A DNA stretch of 64,000 nucleotides from Sporobacter sp038405045 (GTDB taxonomy: Bacteria > Bacillota > Clostridia > Oscillospirales > Oscillospiraceae): positions 62,001 through 126,000 of the forward strand of contig JBBZIV010000003.1 in assembly GCA_038405045.1 (NCBI GenBank), given 5' to 3'. The notes under the pieces were generated by a model. It did not search any database. It was given only the letters and a program-made list of their open reading frames with translations, and was not told the origin of the DNA. A program made the position numbers and the translations under genes. Within the stretch, counting starts at the first letter, position 1. Every line of letters starts with the position of its first letter. Below are positions 44,934 to 52,905 of the stretch, one piece after another.

Positions 44934-45515
44934 ATGTCACGCATTCATCTTGGCCAGAAAAAAAATGCCCGAGGCTGCTCGTGCGGCAGTGATGTCGTCA
45001 CCAAAACTATTCTGCCCGATAAAAAGCTGGTCGTAGACTTTTTGTTTCTTGATCTTCAGACATGTGACAGATGCCTTGGGGCCGACGACGTGCTTAATGA
45101 AGCAATACAGGATGTCGAGCATGTCTTGTCTCTGGCAGGATATGAAATTGTGCTCCGTAAAATTGAAATCACAGATGAACGGATGGCCGAAAAATATAAA
45201 TTTCTGGCATCTCCGACGATTCGTTTGAACGGCACGGACATCTGCCTCGATGTCAAAGAAAACGCCTGCGGTACCTGTGGCGATATCAGCGGACAATCGA
45301 CAGACTGCAGGGTTTTTGTTTTTGACGGGAAAGACTATGAAGTCCCGCCCAAAGCGATGCTTATCGACGCACTTCTCCGCGCCGTCTACGGGCCGGTACC
45401 GCAAAAGCGGCGCTCGAATTCATATGTGCTGCCGGATAACCTGAAACGATTTTTTGCAGGAAAATGGAATAAAGCGGAAGGATTGTGCTGCGGCATCACA
45501 GAGTGCAGCTGCTAA
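44934..45515 (+). CDS. DUF2703 family Cys-rich protein
   Basis: 193 residues. An N-terminal CSCG, then a thioredoxin-fold-like core: VVDFLFLDLQTCDRCLGAD contains a CDRC active-site-type pair, LASPTIRLNGTDICLDVKE the cis-Pro-type segment, and ENACGTCGD a second pair. It ends LCCGITECSC. Twelve or so Cys overall. No activity is known to me; a thiol role in arsenic reduction or transfer is inferred from context. Confidence 0.85.
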   Translation: MSRIHLGQKKNARGCSCGSDVVTKTILPDKKLVVDFLFLDLQTCDRCLGADDVLNEAIQDVEHVLSLAGYEIVLRKIEITDERMAEKYKFLASPTIRLNGTDICLDVKENACGTCGDISGQSTDCRVFVFDGKDYEVPPKAMLIDALLRAVYGPVPQKRRSNSYVLPDNLKRFFAGKWNKAEGLCCGITECSC

Positions 45516-45533
45516 AACTGAAAGGAGTTTAAA

Positions 45534-45887
45534 ATGTCCATTATCAAATTTATCAGAAAAAAAGAAACATCGTGCTGCGGCAGTGGAGACGCAGACGGAA
45601 AGTGCTGTGAAAAGCCTGCCGAAAAAACTGTTAACAGTAACGCGCGCTTCGTCGTATTGGGGGCCTGCTGCCAGAAAAGCACCGATACATTCAACAATGT
45701 CAGACAGGCGGTCAAAGAGCTCGGATTGACCGATGATGTCGTGAACGTTGGGGACGCGCTTGAAATCGCCAAATACGGCGTGATGCAAACCCCGGGTCTT
45801 GTGGTGGACGGCAAAGTCGTTTCGTACGGCAAGCTTCTCAAAGTTGACGATGTCAAGAAAATCTTTAATAAGCTCGGCGTGAAATAA
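45534..45887 (+). CDS. Thioredoxin-like protein with CC motif and Cys-rich N-terminus
   Basis: 117 residues. The N-terminal ~30 carry two Cys pairs in SCCGSGDADGKCCEK. A small thioredoxin/glutaredoxin-fold domain follows, of the redox-active disulfide 2 type, where the active site reads LGACCQK (adjacent Cys) instead of CxxC, and GVMQTPGLVVDGKVV supplies the cis-Pro loop. AAAGGAG precedes the ATG. The role is probably thiol transfer to arsenic-handling proteins (inference). Confidence 0.85.
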   Translation: MSIIKFIRKKETSCCGSGDADGKCCEKPAEKTVNSNARFVVLGACCQKSTDTFNNVRQAVKELGLTDDVVNVGDALEIAKYGVMQTPGLVVDGKVVSYGKLLKVDDVKKIFNKLGVK

Positions 45888-45908
45888 TGTTTGTGAAAGG
45901 CAACGTCT

Positions 45909-47003
45909 ATGAATCATCAAAAAAGTCAATCACGGCTGTCGTTTCTCGACAGATTCCTAACGTTATGGATTTTTATTGCTATGGGTATCGGCGTCCTCGG
46001 CGGATTCTTATTCCCCAGTCTGGCAAAAAGCCTTGAGGGGCTGAGCACCGGGACGATCTCGTGGCCGATTGCCGTCGGCCTCATCGTGATGATGTACCCG
46101 CCGCTGGCTAAAATCAAGTATGAGGAGATCGGCAAGGTCGCCCGGGATATGAAGGTCCTCGGGCTGTCTCTCCTCCAGAACTGGATCATCGGGCCCGTTC
46201 TGATGTTTGTTTTTGCCGTCCTCCTGCTGCGCGATATGCCGACCTTTGCCGTCGGCCTCATTATCATCGGCTTGGCCCGGTGCATCGCCATGGTCATCGT
46301 CTGGAACACGCTGGCCAAGGGCGACAACGAGACCTGCGCGGCTCTGGTGGCGCTTAATTCCATATTCCAGATCCTGTTTTATTCCATTTATATCTATATT
46401 TTCGTGACAGTTCTGCCGACATGGCTCGGCCTCGATTGGGGCGGGCACGTTATAAACATCTCCATCTGGGATGTCGCGAAAAGCGTGCTCATATACCTCG
46501 GCATTCCTTTTGCCGCCGGCTTCTTCACGCGCTTTATCCTGCTCAAAGCCAAAAGCCGGGCATGGTACGAAAAAACCTTTCTCCCGAAAATTTCTCCTCT
46601 CGCGCTTGTCGCGCTCTTATACACAATCATCGTTATGTTCATCCTGAAGGGGCATGTCATCGTCTCCCTGCCGCTCGTCGTTGTCCGGCTCGCTATCCCC
46701 CTGCTCCTTTACTTCGCCGTCATGTTCCTTGTGAGCTTCTACATGTCTTACAGACAGAAAATCCCGTATGAGCAAACGGTGACGCTCTCCTTTACCGCGG
46801 CCAGCAATAACTTTGAACTTGCCATCGCCGTCGCTGTGGCCGTGTTCGGCATCGGCTCAGACCAGGCGTTTGCCGCCGTCGTCGGGCCGCTGATCGAGGT
46901 GCCTGTTATGATCGCGCTCGTCAACTTCGCCTTGTTTTTCAGAAAGAAATTTTTTAAGCCGGACGGCAGCGCTCAGAATAATAATGCGGAGGGCACCACA
47001 TGA
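45909..47003 (+). CDS. acr3: Arsenite efflux transporter Acr3
   Basis: 364 residues with ten helices. VGLIVMMYPPLAKIKYEE, VGLIIIGLARCIAMVIVWN (with the conserved Cys) and FTAASNNFELAIAVAVAVFG are Acr3 signatures. It exports As(III). GTGAAAGG precedes the ATG; the end overlaps arsC by 4 bp. Confidence 0.95.
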   Translation: MNHQKSQSRLSFLDRFLTLWIFIAMGIGVLGGFLFPSLAKSLEGLSTGTISWPIAVGLIVMMYPPLAKIKYEEIGKVARDMKVLGLSLLQNWIIGPVLMFVFAVLLLRDMPTFAVGLIIIGLARCIAMVIVWNTLAKGDNETCAALVALNSIFQILFYSIYIYIFVTVLPTWLGLDWGGHVINISIWDVAKSVLIYLGIPFAAGFFTRFILLKAKSRAWYEKTFLPKISPLALVALLYTIIVMFILKGHVIVSLPLVVVRLAIPLLLYFAVMFLVSFYMSYRQKIPYEQTVTLSFTAASNNFELAIAVAVAVFGIGSDQAFAAVVGPLIEVPVMIALVNFALFFRKKFFKPDGSAQNNNAEGTT

Positions 47004-47419
47004 ACAGTATGCTAAAGGTTGCCTTCATCTGCGTGCATAATTCCTGCCGGAGTCAGATCGCCGAGGCACTGGGGAAAAAGCTCTGCGCCGATGTCTTTAA
47101 AAGCTTTTCCGCCGGAACCGAAACGAAGCCTGAAATCAATGAAGACGCCGTCCGGTTGATGAAGCAGCTGCACGGCATCGATATGAGAAAAACGCAACAC
47201 CCCAAGACGCTTGAGGTTCTGCCGCCTATCGATATTGTGGTCACGATGGGCTGCAACGTCCAGTGCCCATATCTACCCTGTCGGCACCGTGAGGATTGGG
47301 GGCTTGAGGATCCTACCGGAAAATCCGACGAAGCGTTTCAGGGGGTCATCAGCCAGATCGGGCAAAAAGTATTGCAGCTCAAAGAAAAAATCAAGTCCGG
47401 TGAACTACACGGATATTAA
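47000..47419 (+). CDS. arsC: Arsenate reductase (thioredoxin/low-MW phosphatase type)
   Basis: 139 residues. The catalytic loop is VHNSCRSQIAEAL (Cys-x5-Arg type) with the acidic residue in EDWGLEDPTGK. Further Cys in MGCNVQCPYLPC serve the disulfide relay. It reduces arsenate to arsenite for Acr3. ATG 47000 overlaps the acr3 stop. No clear terminator follows. Confidence 0.93.
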   Translation: MNSMLKVAFICVHNSCRSQIAEALGKKLCADVFKSFSAGTETKPEINEDAVRLMKQLHGIDMRKTQHPKTLEVLPPIDIVVTMGCNVQCPYLPCRHREDWGLEDPTGKSDEAFQGVISQIGQKVLQLKEKIKSGELHGY

Positions 47420-47520
47420 GCGCATCCGGCACCTGCCCTGCTCACTTTCTCGCTGAATTTTGGTATATAATGCCTTTCTGCTGCCAAATATAAATACATC
47501 GCTATTGAAGGGTATTTATA

Positions 47521-49863
47521 ATGGAGCAGAAAATCGGCGCGGGCGTCGTCCGGAAAGACGCTTGGCTCAAAGTAACCGGGCGCGCAAAATTTAATGATGA
47601 CGATTATTCACCCGCCTGCCTAGAGGCGCGCCTTTTGACGAGTGTCTGCGCTCACGCGAAGATAACGTCGATCGATGCGACGAAAGCCCTGGCCTTGCCG
47701 GGCGTCCGCGCTGTTGTAACGGGCGCAGACTGCGGGATTCTGACCGGCTCCGTCTTGCGAGACATGCCCGTTTTGGCGACCGGCGTCACGCGCTATTTCG
47801 GAGAGCCAGTCGCCATTGTCGTTGCCGACGAGGAACGGCAGGCCGCGCAGGCAACAAAGCTTATTGAGGTCGCCTATGAGATGCTTCCGGTGACCAATTC
47901 CATTGACGACGCAATGAACCCCGCTTTGGCACCGATTCACCCGGCGCTTGGCGATTATCAGCATATGACACCGTCCATTTATCCGCAAGCGGGCACAAAT
48001 ATTGCCAATCACACGAAAATCAGAAAAGGCGATATGGAAGACGGCTGGCGGAAGAGTGAAATCATCATTGATGGTGAATATAGCATCCCGCAGGCCAATC
48101 ATGCCTATATCGAAACACGAAACGCCAGAGCAGAAATTTTACCAACTGGGCAGATCGTCATCCATTCTTCAACGCAGGCACCCCACGCCACGCGCGCGCT
48201 GCTTGCGTCGTACTTCGGCTTAATGGAGACAGATATTATTATTCATGCCCCCTTCGTCGGCGGCGGTTACGGCGGCAAAGTCTGCCCGCACCCGGAGATG
48301 CTGGCATATCTCGCTTCAAAGGCTGTGGGCGGTCGGGCAGTCCGTTTAGCTCTGACACGAGAGGAGAGCTTTTATTCAAGTGCCTGCAAAATCGGCGCAA
48401 CATCAAAAATTCGGCTCGGCGCCGATAAAACAGGCCGGATCTGGGCGCTTGAGGCCGATTACTTCGTCGATGCCGGCGCCTATGTGGATACATCGCCCAT
48501 TATGGCGCGTGCTATGGCGGTCAGCTGCGGCGGTGCTTATCATGTGCCGAATATTCAGTGTGATTGCCTCTGCCTTTATACCAATCACGTCTATACAACC
48601 TCGTTTCGCGGCTTTGGGCACGGTGTCTCCACCTTTGCCATCGAGCGGACAATCGAAAAGCTAGCCGAAGCCCTGCAGATGGACCCGGCAGACCTCCGCC
48701 TGAAAAACGCGCCCGAAAAGGGGGCCTATACAGCCACACAGGATGATATAACGCTCAGCAACACAGGAAATCTCACGGCCTGCATCACCCGGCTTAAAGA
48801 ACTGATGGACTGGGAGCGCGGCACATATCTAATGGTCAGTGATACCATCGTCCGTGCCAAAGCCATGGCATGCTTTTCAAAGACCTCCAGCTCGCCGACT
48901 GACGCATCTTCCTCGGCAATAGTCACCTTCTGCTCGGACGGCAGCGTTAATCTGAATTGCGGCGTTGTCGAATGCGGACCGGGTATGACGACGTCACTGC
49001 CTCAAATTCTGGCGCAGCGTCTTAAGATGAACGTTGGCAACATCACGATGAATATGCAGGTCAATACGCACGACCAGCCGGAGCATTGGAAAACGGTCGC
49101 GAGCATGTCGCTTTACATGGCAGGCAACGCGATCATTGCCGCGGCGGACGACGCCGTCAGCCAGATCAAATCTAACGCCGCTATTGCGCTCCGCTGCGCG
49201 CCGGAGGATCTCGATTTTGATCAGGATACCGTTTTTCTGGCGGAAGATCCCGCCCGCTTCGTCAAGCTCAAAGATGTTGTGTTTGGCGTCAAATATCCCG
49301 GTGGGAACGCTGCGGGCAGCCCCGTCGTCGGCAGGGGCAGCTTTATTATGAAGCATCTGTCCAGTCTTGACCCGGAAACCGGCAAAGGCCGATCGGGGCC
49401 CTACTGGACTGTGGGCGCTCAGGCCGTCGAGCTGGAATATGATCTGTCTGAGCACACTTACAGACTCGTCAAGGCGGTAACGGTGCTTGACGCCGGAAAG
49501 GTCATATCCCCAATATGCGCGGCTGGTCAGGTCCTGGGTGCCATGAATACGGGTCTTAGCATCGCCACACGGGAAAAAAGTCATTACAGCCAAAACGGCG
49601 AAATACTCGACACGAGCTTTCGAACCTACAAGCTGATGCACTATGCCGAAACCCCGGAATTCGTCGTCAGCTTTATTGAGACACCGAATTTAAGCGGCCC
49701 ATTCGGCGCACGCGGTCTCGGCGAACACGGCGTTTTGGGGATGCCCCCGGCACTCGCAAACGCCCTTGCCAAAGCGACAGGGCAACAATTTGACGCCTTG
49801 CCGATCACGTTTGAAACTGTCTGGAAAGTTGTTAACGGTAGGGTTCAATATGCTGGCATATGA
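47521..49863 (+). CDS. Xanthine-dehydrogenase-family molybdopterin-binding subunit
   Basis: 780 residues, the catalytic subunit. The N-terminal a/b hammerhead domain (GRAKFNDDDYSPACL) is followed by the molybdopterin-binding domains with FVGGGYGGK and TTSFRGFGHGVSTFAIE, and the catalytic Glu in ARGLGEHGVLGMPPAL. The substrate (purine, nicotinate, aldehyde or other heterocycle) cannot be read from sequence. A TATAAT at 47466-47471 precedes it; GAAGGG is 8 bases from the ATG. No cofactor-insertion gene is adjacent. Confidence 0.88.
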   Translation: MEQKIGAGVVRKDAWLKVTGRAKFNDDDYSPACLEARLLTSVCAHAKITSIDATKALALPGVRAVVTGADCGILTGSVLRDMPVLATGVTRYFGEPVAIVVADEERQAAQATKLIEVAYEMLPVTNSIDDAMNPALAPIHPALGDYQHMTPSIYPQAGTNIANHTKIRKGDMEDGWRKSEIIIDGEYSIPQANHAYIETRNARAEILPTGQIVIHSSTQAPHATRALLASYFGLMETDIIIHAPFVGGGYGGKVCPHPEMLAYLASKAVGGRAVRLALTREESFYSSACKIGATSKIRLGADKTGRIWALEADYFVDAGAYVDTSPIMARAMAVSCGGAYHVPNIQCDCLCLYTNHVYTTSFRGFGHGVSTFAIERTIEKLAEALQMDPADLRLKNAPEKGAYTATQDDITLSNTGNLTACITRLKELMDWERGTYLMVSDTIVRAKAMACFSKTSSSPTDASSSAIVTFCSDGSVNLNCGVVECGPGMTTSLPQILAQRLKMNVGNITMNMQVNTHDQPEHWKTVASMSLYMAGNAIIAAADDAVSQIKSNAAIALRCAPEDLDFDQDTVFLAEDPARFVKLKDVVFGVKYPGGNAAGSPVVGRGSFIMKHLSSLDPETGKGRSGPYWTVGAQAVELEYDLSEHTYRLVKAVTVLDAGKVISPICAAGQVLGAMNTGLSIATREKSHYSQNGEILDTSFRTYKLMHYAETPEFVVSFIETPNLSGPFGARGLGEHGVLGMPPALANALAKATGQQFDALPITFETVWKVVNGRVQYAGI

Positions 49864-50698
49864 TTTTGATTATTATTTACCCGATACAGTGTCTGAAGCA
49901 ACAGACATTTACGCATCGTTATCAAGTGCCGGTAAACAGCCGTATTACTTCGGGGGCGGCACGGAGATTATCAGTATGTCCCGCGTTTATAATTTGAAGC
50001 CGGATGCCGTCATTGATATTAAGAAGATCCCTGAATGCCGCCATCTTGGAACAGATGGCATAAGCCTTTATTTCGGGTCGGCTGTCACATTGAGCGCTAT
50101 TGCCGAATCCGGTCTGTTTCCCCTCTTGAGCCTCGCGGGTGGGCGCATCGCCGACCATACGATCCAGTGCAAGCTGACGCTTGGCGGCAACCTGGCCGGC
50201 ACTGTTTACTACCACGAAACGCTGCCGCCTTTATTGGTGTGCGACGCTTTGATTACGATTGCCAGTCCCGGCGGCAAAATCAGGCGTGAAACAATAGGCA
50301 CAGTTCTGGCCGCCGGTGAAGGCCTCAAGCCTGGGGAATTGATCGTTAACGTCAGCATTGAAAACGATTATGTCAGCCTTCCCTATGCGCATATTAAAAA
50401 AGTACAGATCGAAAAAATCGGATACCCGCTGATTTCCGTGTCCTCCGTCTGCAAGGCGGGGGTAGCGCGTCTTGCCGTCAGCGGCCTGTGCGCCTATCCT
50501 GTCCGGTTGGGCGACATCCCACTTGATGGGCAGGATGAGGCGCTGCTTGAGCAGTCGCTCCAACGCCTCTCCAAGCCGGTTCTGGACGATATGTCCGGTT
50601 CTTCGCAATACCGCACTTTCATTCTTAAAAAAACAATCGAGAAAATAATGCTGTATTATCGTCAAGGGAGAAGCGGGCATGCTGCATTTTCACGGTGA
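49850..50698 (+). CDS. Xanthine-dehydrogenase-family FAD-binding subunit
   Basis: 282 residues. YYFGGGTEIISM is the FAD motif; FGSAVTLSAIAESGLFPLLS and TLGGNLAGTVYYHETLPPLL follow the family pattern (PF00941 then CO dehydrogenase flavoprotein C-terminal). ATG 49850 overlaps the previous gene by 14 bp, while the longer open frame lies wholly inside it. The TVYYHET segment replaces the usual second GN-type motif. Confidence 0.88.
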   Translation: MLAYDFDYYLPDTVSEATDIYASLSSAGKQPYYFGGGTEIISMSRVYNLKPDAVIDIKKIPECRHLGTDGISLYFGSAVTLSAIAESGLFPLLSLAGGRIADHTIQCKLTLGGNLAGTVYYHETLPPLLVCDALITIASPGGKIRRETIGTVLAAGEGLKPGELIVNVSIENDYVSLPYAHIKKVQIEKIGYPLISVSSVCKAGVARLAVSGLCAYPVRLGDIPLDGQDEALLEQSLQRLSKPVLDDMSGSSQYRTFILKKTIEKIMLYYRQGRSGHAAFSR

Positions 50699-51152
50699 AA
50701 ACGTAATCGATCTGCGCGTCAACGGGCGAGACGTCTCCGTCAAAGTCCGCCCTTCCGATCTTCTGCTGACGGTCTTGCGCCGTCAGCTTGGACTGACGGG
50801 TACGAAAATTGGCTGTGAAAATGGCGACTGCGGCGCGTGCACGATTCTCCTTGACGGCTGTCCTATCAAATCCTGCCTGATGCTCGCTCTAGAGGCCGTC
50901 GGCCACGAGATTACGACAATCGAGGGCCTGGAGAATACACCCATACAAAATGCCTTTGTTGAAAAAGAGGCGTTTCAGTGCGGGTACTGCACGCCCGGTT
51001 TTATCATGGTCTCTCATGCGCTGCTGCAACACCATCCCAATCCGGATGACTATACCATAGAATCCTGGCTGCAGTCGAATCTATGCCGCTGTACGAGCTA
51101 TCAGGAAATCAAGGATGCCGTTATATCCGCCGTTAAAAACAATGCTCCCTAA
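50679..51152 (+). CDS. Xanthine-dehydrogenase-family (2Fe-2S) subunit
   Basis: 157 residues. The plant-type cluster is in GCENGDCGACTILLDG with a fourth Cys in CLMLAL; the second cluster is in FQCGYCTPGFIM and NLCRCTSYQEI. It passes electrons from the molybdenum site to FAD. Overlaps the FAD subunit by 20 bp. A terminator follows. Confidence 0.93.
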   Translation: MLHFHGENVIDLRVNGRDVSVKVRPSDLLLTVLRRQLGLTGTKIGCENGDCGACTILLDGCPIKSCLMLALEAVGHEITTIEGLENTPIQNAFVEKEAFQCGYCTPGFIMVSHALLQHHPNPDDYTIESWLQSNLCRCTSYQEIKDAVISAVKNNAP

Positions 51153-51158
51153 AAACAC

Positions 51159-51194
51159 AAAAAGAGGAACCTGAAGGAAAGGTTCCTCTTTTTG
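51159..51194 (+). terminator. Terminator of the molybdoenzyme operon
   Basis: AAAGAGGAACC / GGTTCCTCTTT, a perfect 11-bp stem with a 9-base loop and TTTTT tail. A-rich left side makes it symmetric. Confidence 0.9.
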
Positions 51195-51443
51195 TCTAGG
51201 TAGGAGATTGGAGTAAGCATTGAAATAAGGTTTGCGGAGGGGAAGACGCTTCATGTCAGAAAGTGATTTTTTAATAGGGGCTCAATCTATCAAAAATCTA
51301 CACATATCATATTGGATGCATATGATAATGGCACTTGCTTCTTGTTACAACTTTCGCGCTTTTTATGTTTGAATTCGTTGCTTTTCGTTGCTTCATGTAG
51401 AATTTTGTCGATTTATTAAGCCTGTTCATGAAAGACTTACTAT
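51195..51443. other. AT-rich spacer with a short possible gene remnant
   Basis: No convincing gene. A 39-codon frame at 51253-51372 (+) starts MSESDFLIGAQSIKNL after GGAGGGG at 12 bases; the opening faintly resembles MATE-transporter N-termini, so it may be a decayed fragment, but this is weak. The rest is low in GC compared with its neighbours. Confidence 0.25.
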
Positions 51444-51481
51444 TTGAGATACAAAAAATTTCGATATAATAATCGATTATT
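51444..51481 (+). promoter_or_regulatory. Promoter with perfect 14-bp palindrome before the HD-GYP gene
   Basis: TATAAT at 51465-51470 with TTGAGA at 51444 (15-bp spacing, short). The palindrome AATAATCGATTATT (51468-51481) overlaps the -10 and start point. Its right side ATCGATTATTCT is identical over 12 bases to the arsenic operator at 43498-43509. Confidence 0.5.
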
Positions 51482-51502
51482 CTTTGTTTATTACGGTGGT
51501 TT

Positions 51503-52786
51503 ATGAACAGTATTAAAGTCAACCTGAAGGACTTGCTCAGTTGTTTATCTCAGGCTCAGGATCTTGTCAGCTCAGAGTTGTCCGCTCATCATCATCAGGT
51601 GGCCTATCTTGCTTTTCATATTGCAAGGTATCTAAAGCTATCCCCTGATGATCAAAACAATATTATATTAGCTGGTCTTCTTCATGATATCGGCGCATTA
51701 GCCCAAAATGAAAACCTAGAAAACATCGATGATGAATCGCCTTCCGCTTTATCCCATGGGTATATGGGCAGCCGCCTGCTCAAGGGTTTTAAGCCGCTTG
51801 AAAAGGCAGCTGAAATCATCACGTTTCATCATCACCCATGGAAACTCAACGGTATCGTCAATGCGCATATTCCGCTGGGGAGCCACATCATTCATATTGC
51901 GGATAGAACGTGTGTTTTACTCGACAAGAAGAAAGATGTCCTGCCGCAGATTCCAGATATCATTAAAAGCATTTCATCGAGAGGAACCGTGTTTATGCCG
52001 GAGCTCGTTGATTGCCTTTGCGCTTTAGGTGAAATAGAATACATATGGCTTGATCTGGCATATGAATTGCCTTTAGACCGGCTGGCGAAGGTTCCTTCAG
52101 TGGAATTAGCCATACTGGACCTTGACCAGATCTTAGATTACTCCATCATTTTTTCTCGTATCATAGACTATCGAAGCTGCTTCACAGCCAAGCATTCTGC
52201 CGGTGTTGCAAAAACAGCCGAAAAACTGGCGCAACTTTTTGGTTACTCGGAGAATGAATGTAAAATGATTCGGATCGCCGGTCACATGCATGATCTTGGG
52301 AAGCTGGCCGTCAGCAGCGCAATCCTTGAGAAACCCGGTCCGTTGACAGCTGATGAGTATAGCGTCGTCAAATGCCATCCGTATTACACGTACCGCTTGC
52401 TTGAAGTCGTCAGCGGTTTCGAGACCATCAGCAAATGGGCGGCATATCACCATGAAAAGCCAAACGGCCAGGGATATCCGTTTCACCTTGATAACAATAA
52501 TCTCCCGTTGGGTGCGAGAATTATTGCCGTATCAGATGTTTTTACCGCAATATCAGAAGATCGCCCTTATCGGAAAAGCATGCAGGAGACGCAGATCAAA
52601 AACATTTTGATCAGTAAGGCAAAGGAGCATGCTCTTTGCCCGAACGTCGTCAGCGTGCTTTTGAATCATTTCACGCTGATAAATAATGTCCGCAAAGAGG
52701 CGCAGGATCAAGCGGAAAACGATTACAAAAGTTTCAAGGCCGATACACTCAAAACACAATCTCTTTGTCTTCAAAGCCCTTTATAA
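51503..52786 (+). CDS. Double HD-domain protein with HD-GYP motif (probable c-di-GMP phosphodiesterase)
   Basis: 427 residues, cytoplasmic. A first HD domain (~25-150) has HHHQVAYLAFHIARYLKLS, LLHDIGALAQNE and ITFHHHPW. The second (~230-390) has HMHDLGKLAV, the HHEKPNGQGYPF motif that defines HD-GYP proteins, and ISEDRPYRKSM. HD-GYP domains hydrolyse c-di-GMP. No sensor domain is fused, so the N-terminal HD may play that part. The c-di-GMP riboswitch upstream of the pilus operon gives it a plausible target in the same window. Confidence 0.9.
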   Translation: MNSIKVNLKDLLSCLSQAQDLVSSELSAHHHQVAYLAFHIARYLKLSPDDQNNIILAGLLHDIGALAQNENLENIDDESPSALSHGYMGSRLLKGFKPLEKAAEIITFHHHPWKLNGIVNAHIPLGSHIIHIADRTCVLLDKKKDVLPQIPDIIKSISSRGTVFMPELVDCLCALGEIEYIWLDLAYELPLDRLAKVPSVELAILDLDQILDYSIIFSRIIDYRSCFTAKHSAGVAKTAEKLAQLFGYSENECKMIRIAGHMHDLGKLAVSSAILEKPGPLTADEYSVVKCHPYYTYRLLEVVSGFETISKWAAYHHEKPNGQGYPFHLDNNNLPLGARIIAVSDVFTAISEDRPYRKSMQETQIKNILISKAKEHALCPNVVSVLLNHFTLINNVRKEAQDQAENDYKSFKADTLKTQSLCLQSPL

Positions 52787-52801
52787 ACGATTGTTCGACG
52801 T

Positions 52802-52856
52802 CCAGATAACAGGAGGACCCTATGACCGCTAAGCATAGGGCCCTCCTGTTATCTGG
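52802..52856. repeat. Long near-perfect inverted repeat
   Basis: A 15-bp arm (52802-52816 with 52842-52856), one A/C mismatch, then a 7-bp arm (CCCTATG / CATAGGG) around a 9-base loop: 22 paired bases. No T run on either strand. It separates the convergent HD-GYP and pdxR genes. It may be a bidirectional terminator or a small mobile repeat. Confidence 0.6.
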
Positions 52857-52905
52857 TTTAAGCGGTGAACTTTGGCGGCGATCCAAATTGGAAAACAGCC
52901 TAAAC

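Noticed and set aside
48994..49641. 215-codon minus-strand frame
   Set aside because: Opposite the molybdopterin subunit, no ribosome site, no recognisable domain.
51253..51372. 39-codon frame as a functional gene
   Set aside because: Ribosome site is 12 bases away, the resemblance to MATE transporters is faint, and the frame ends early; treated as a possible remnant only.
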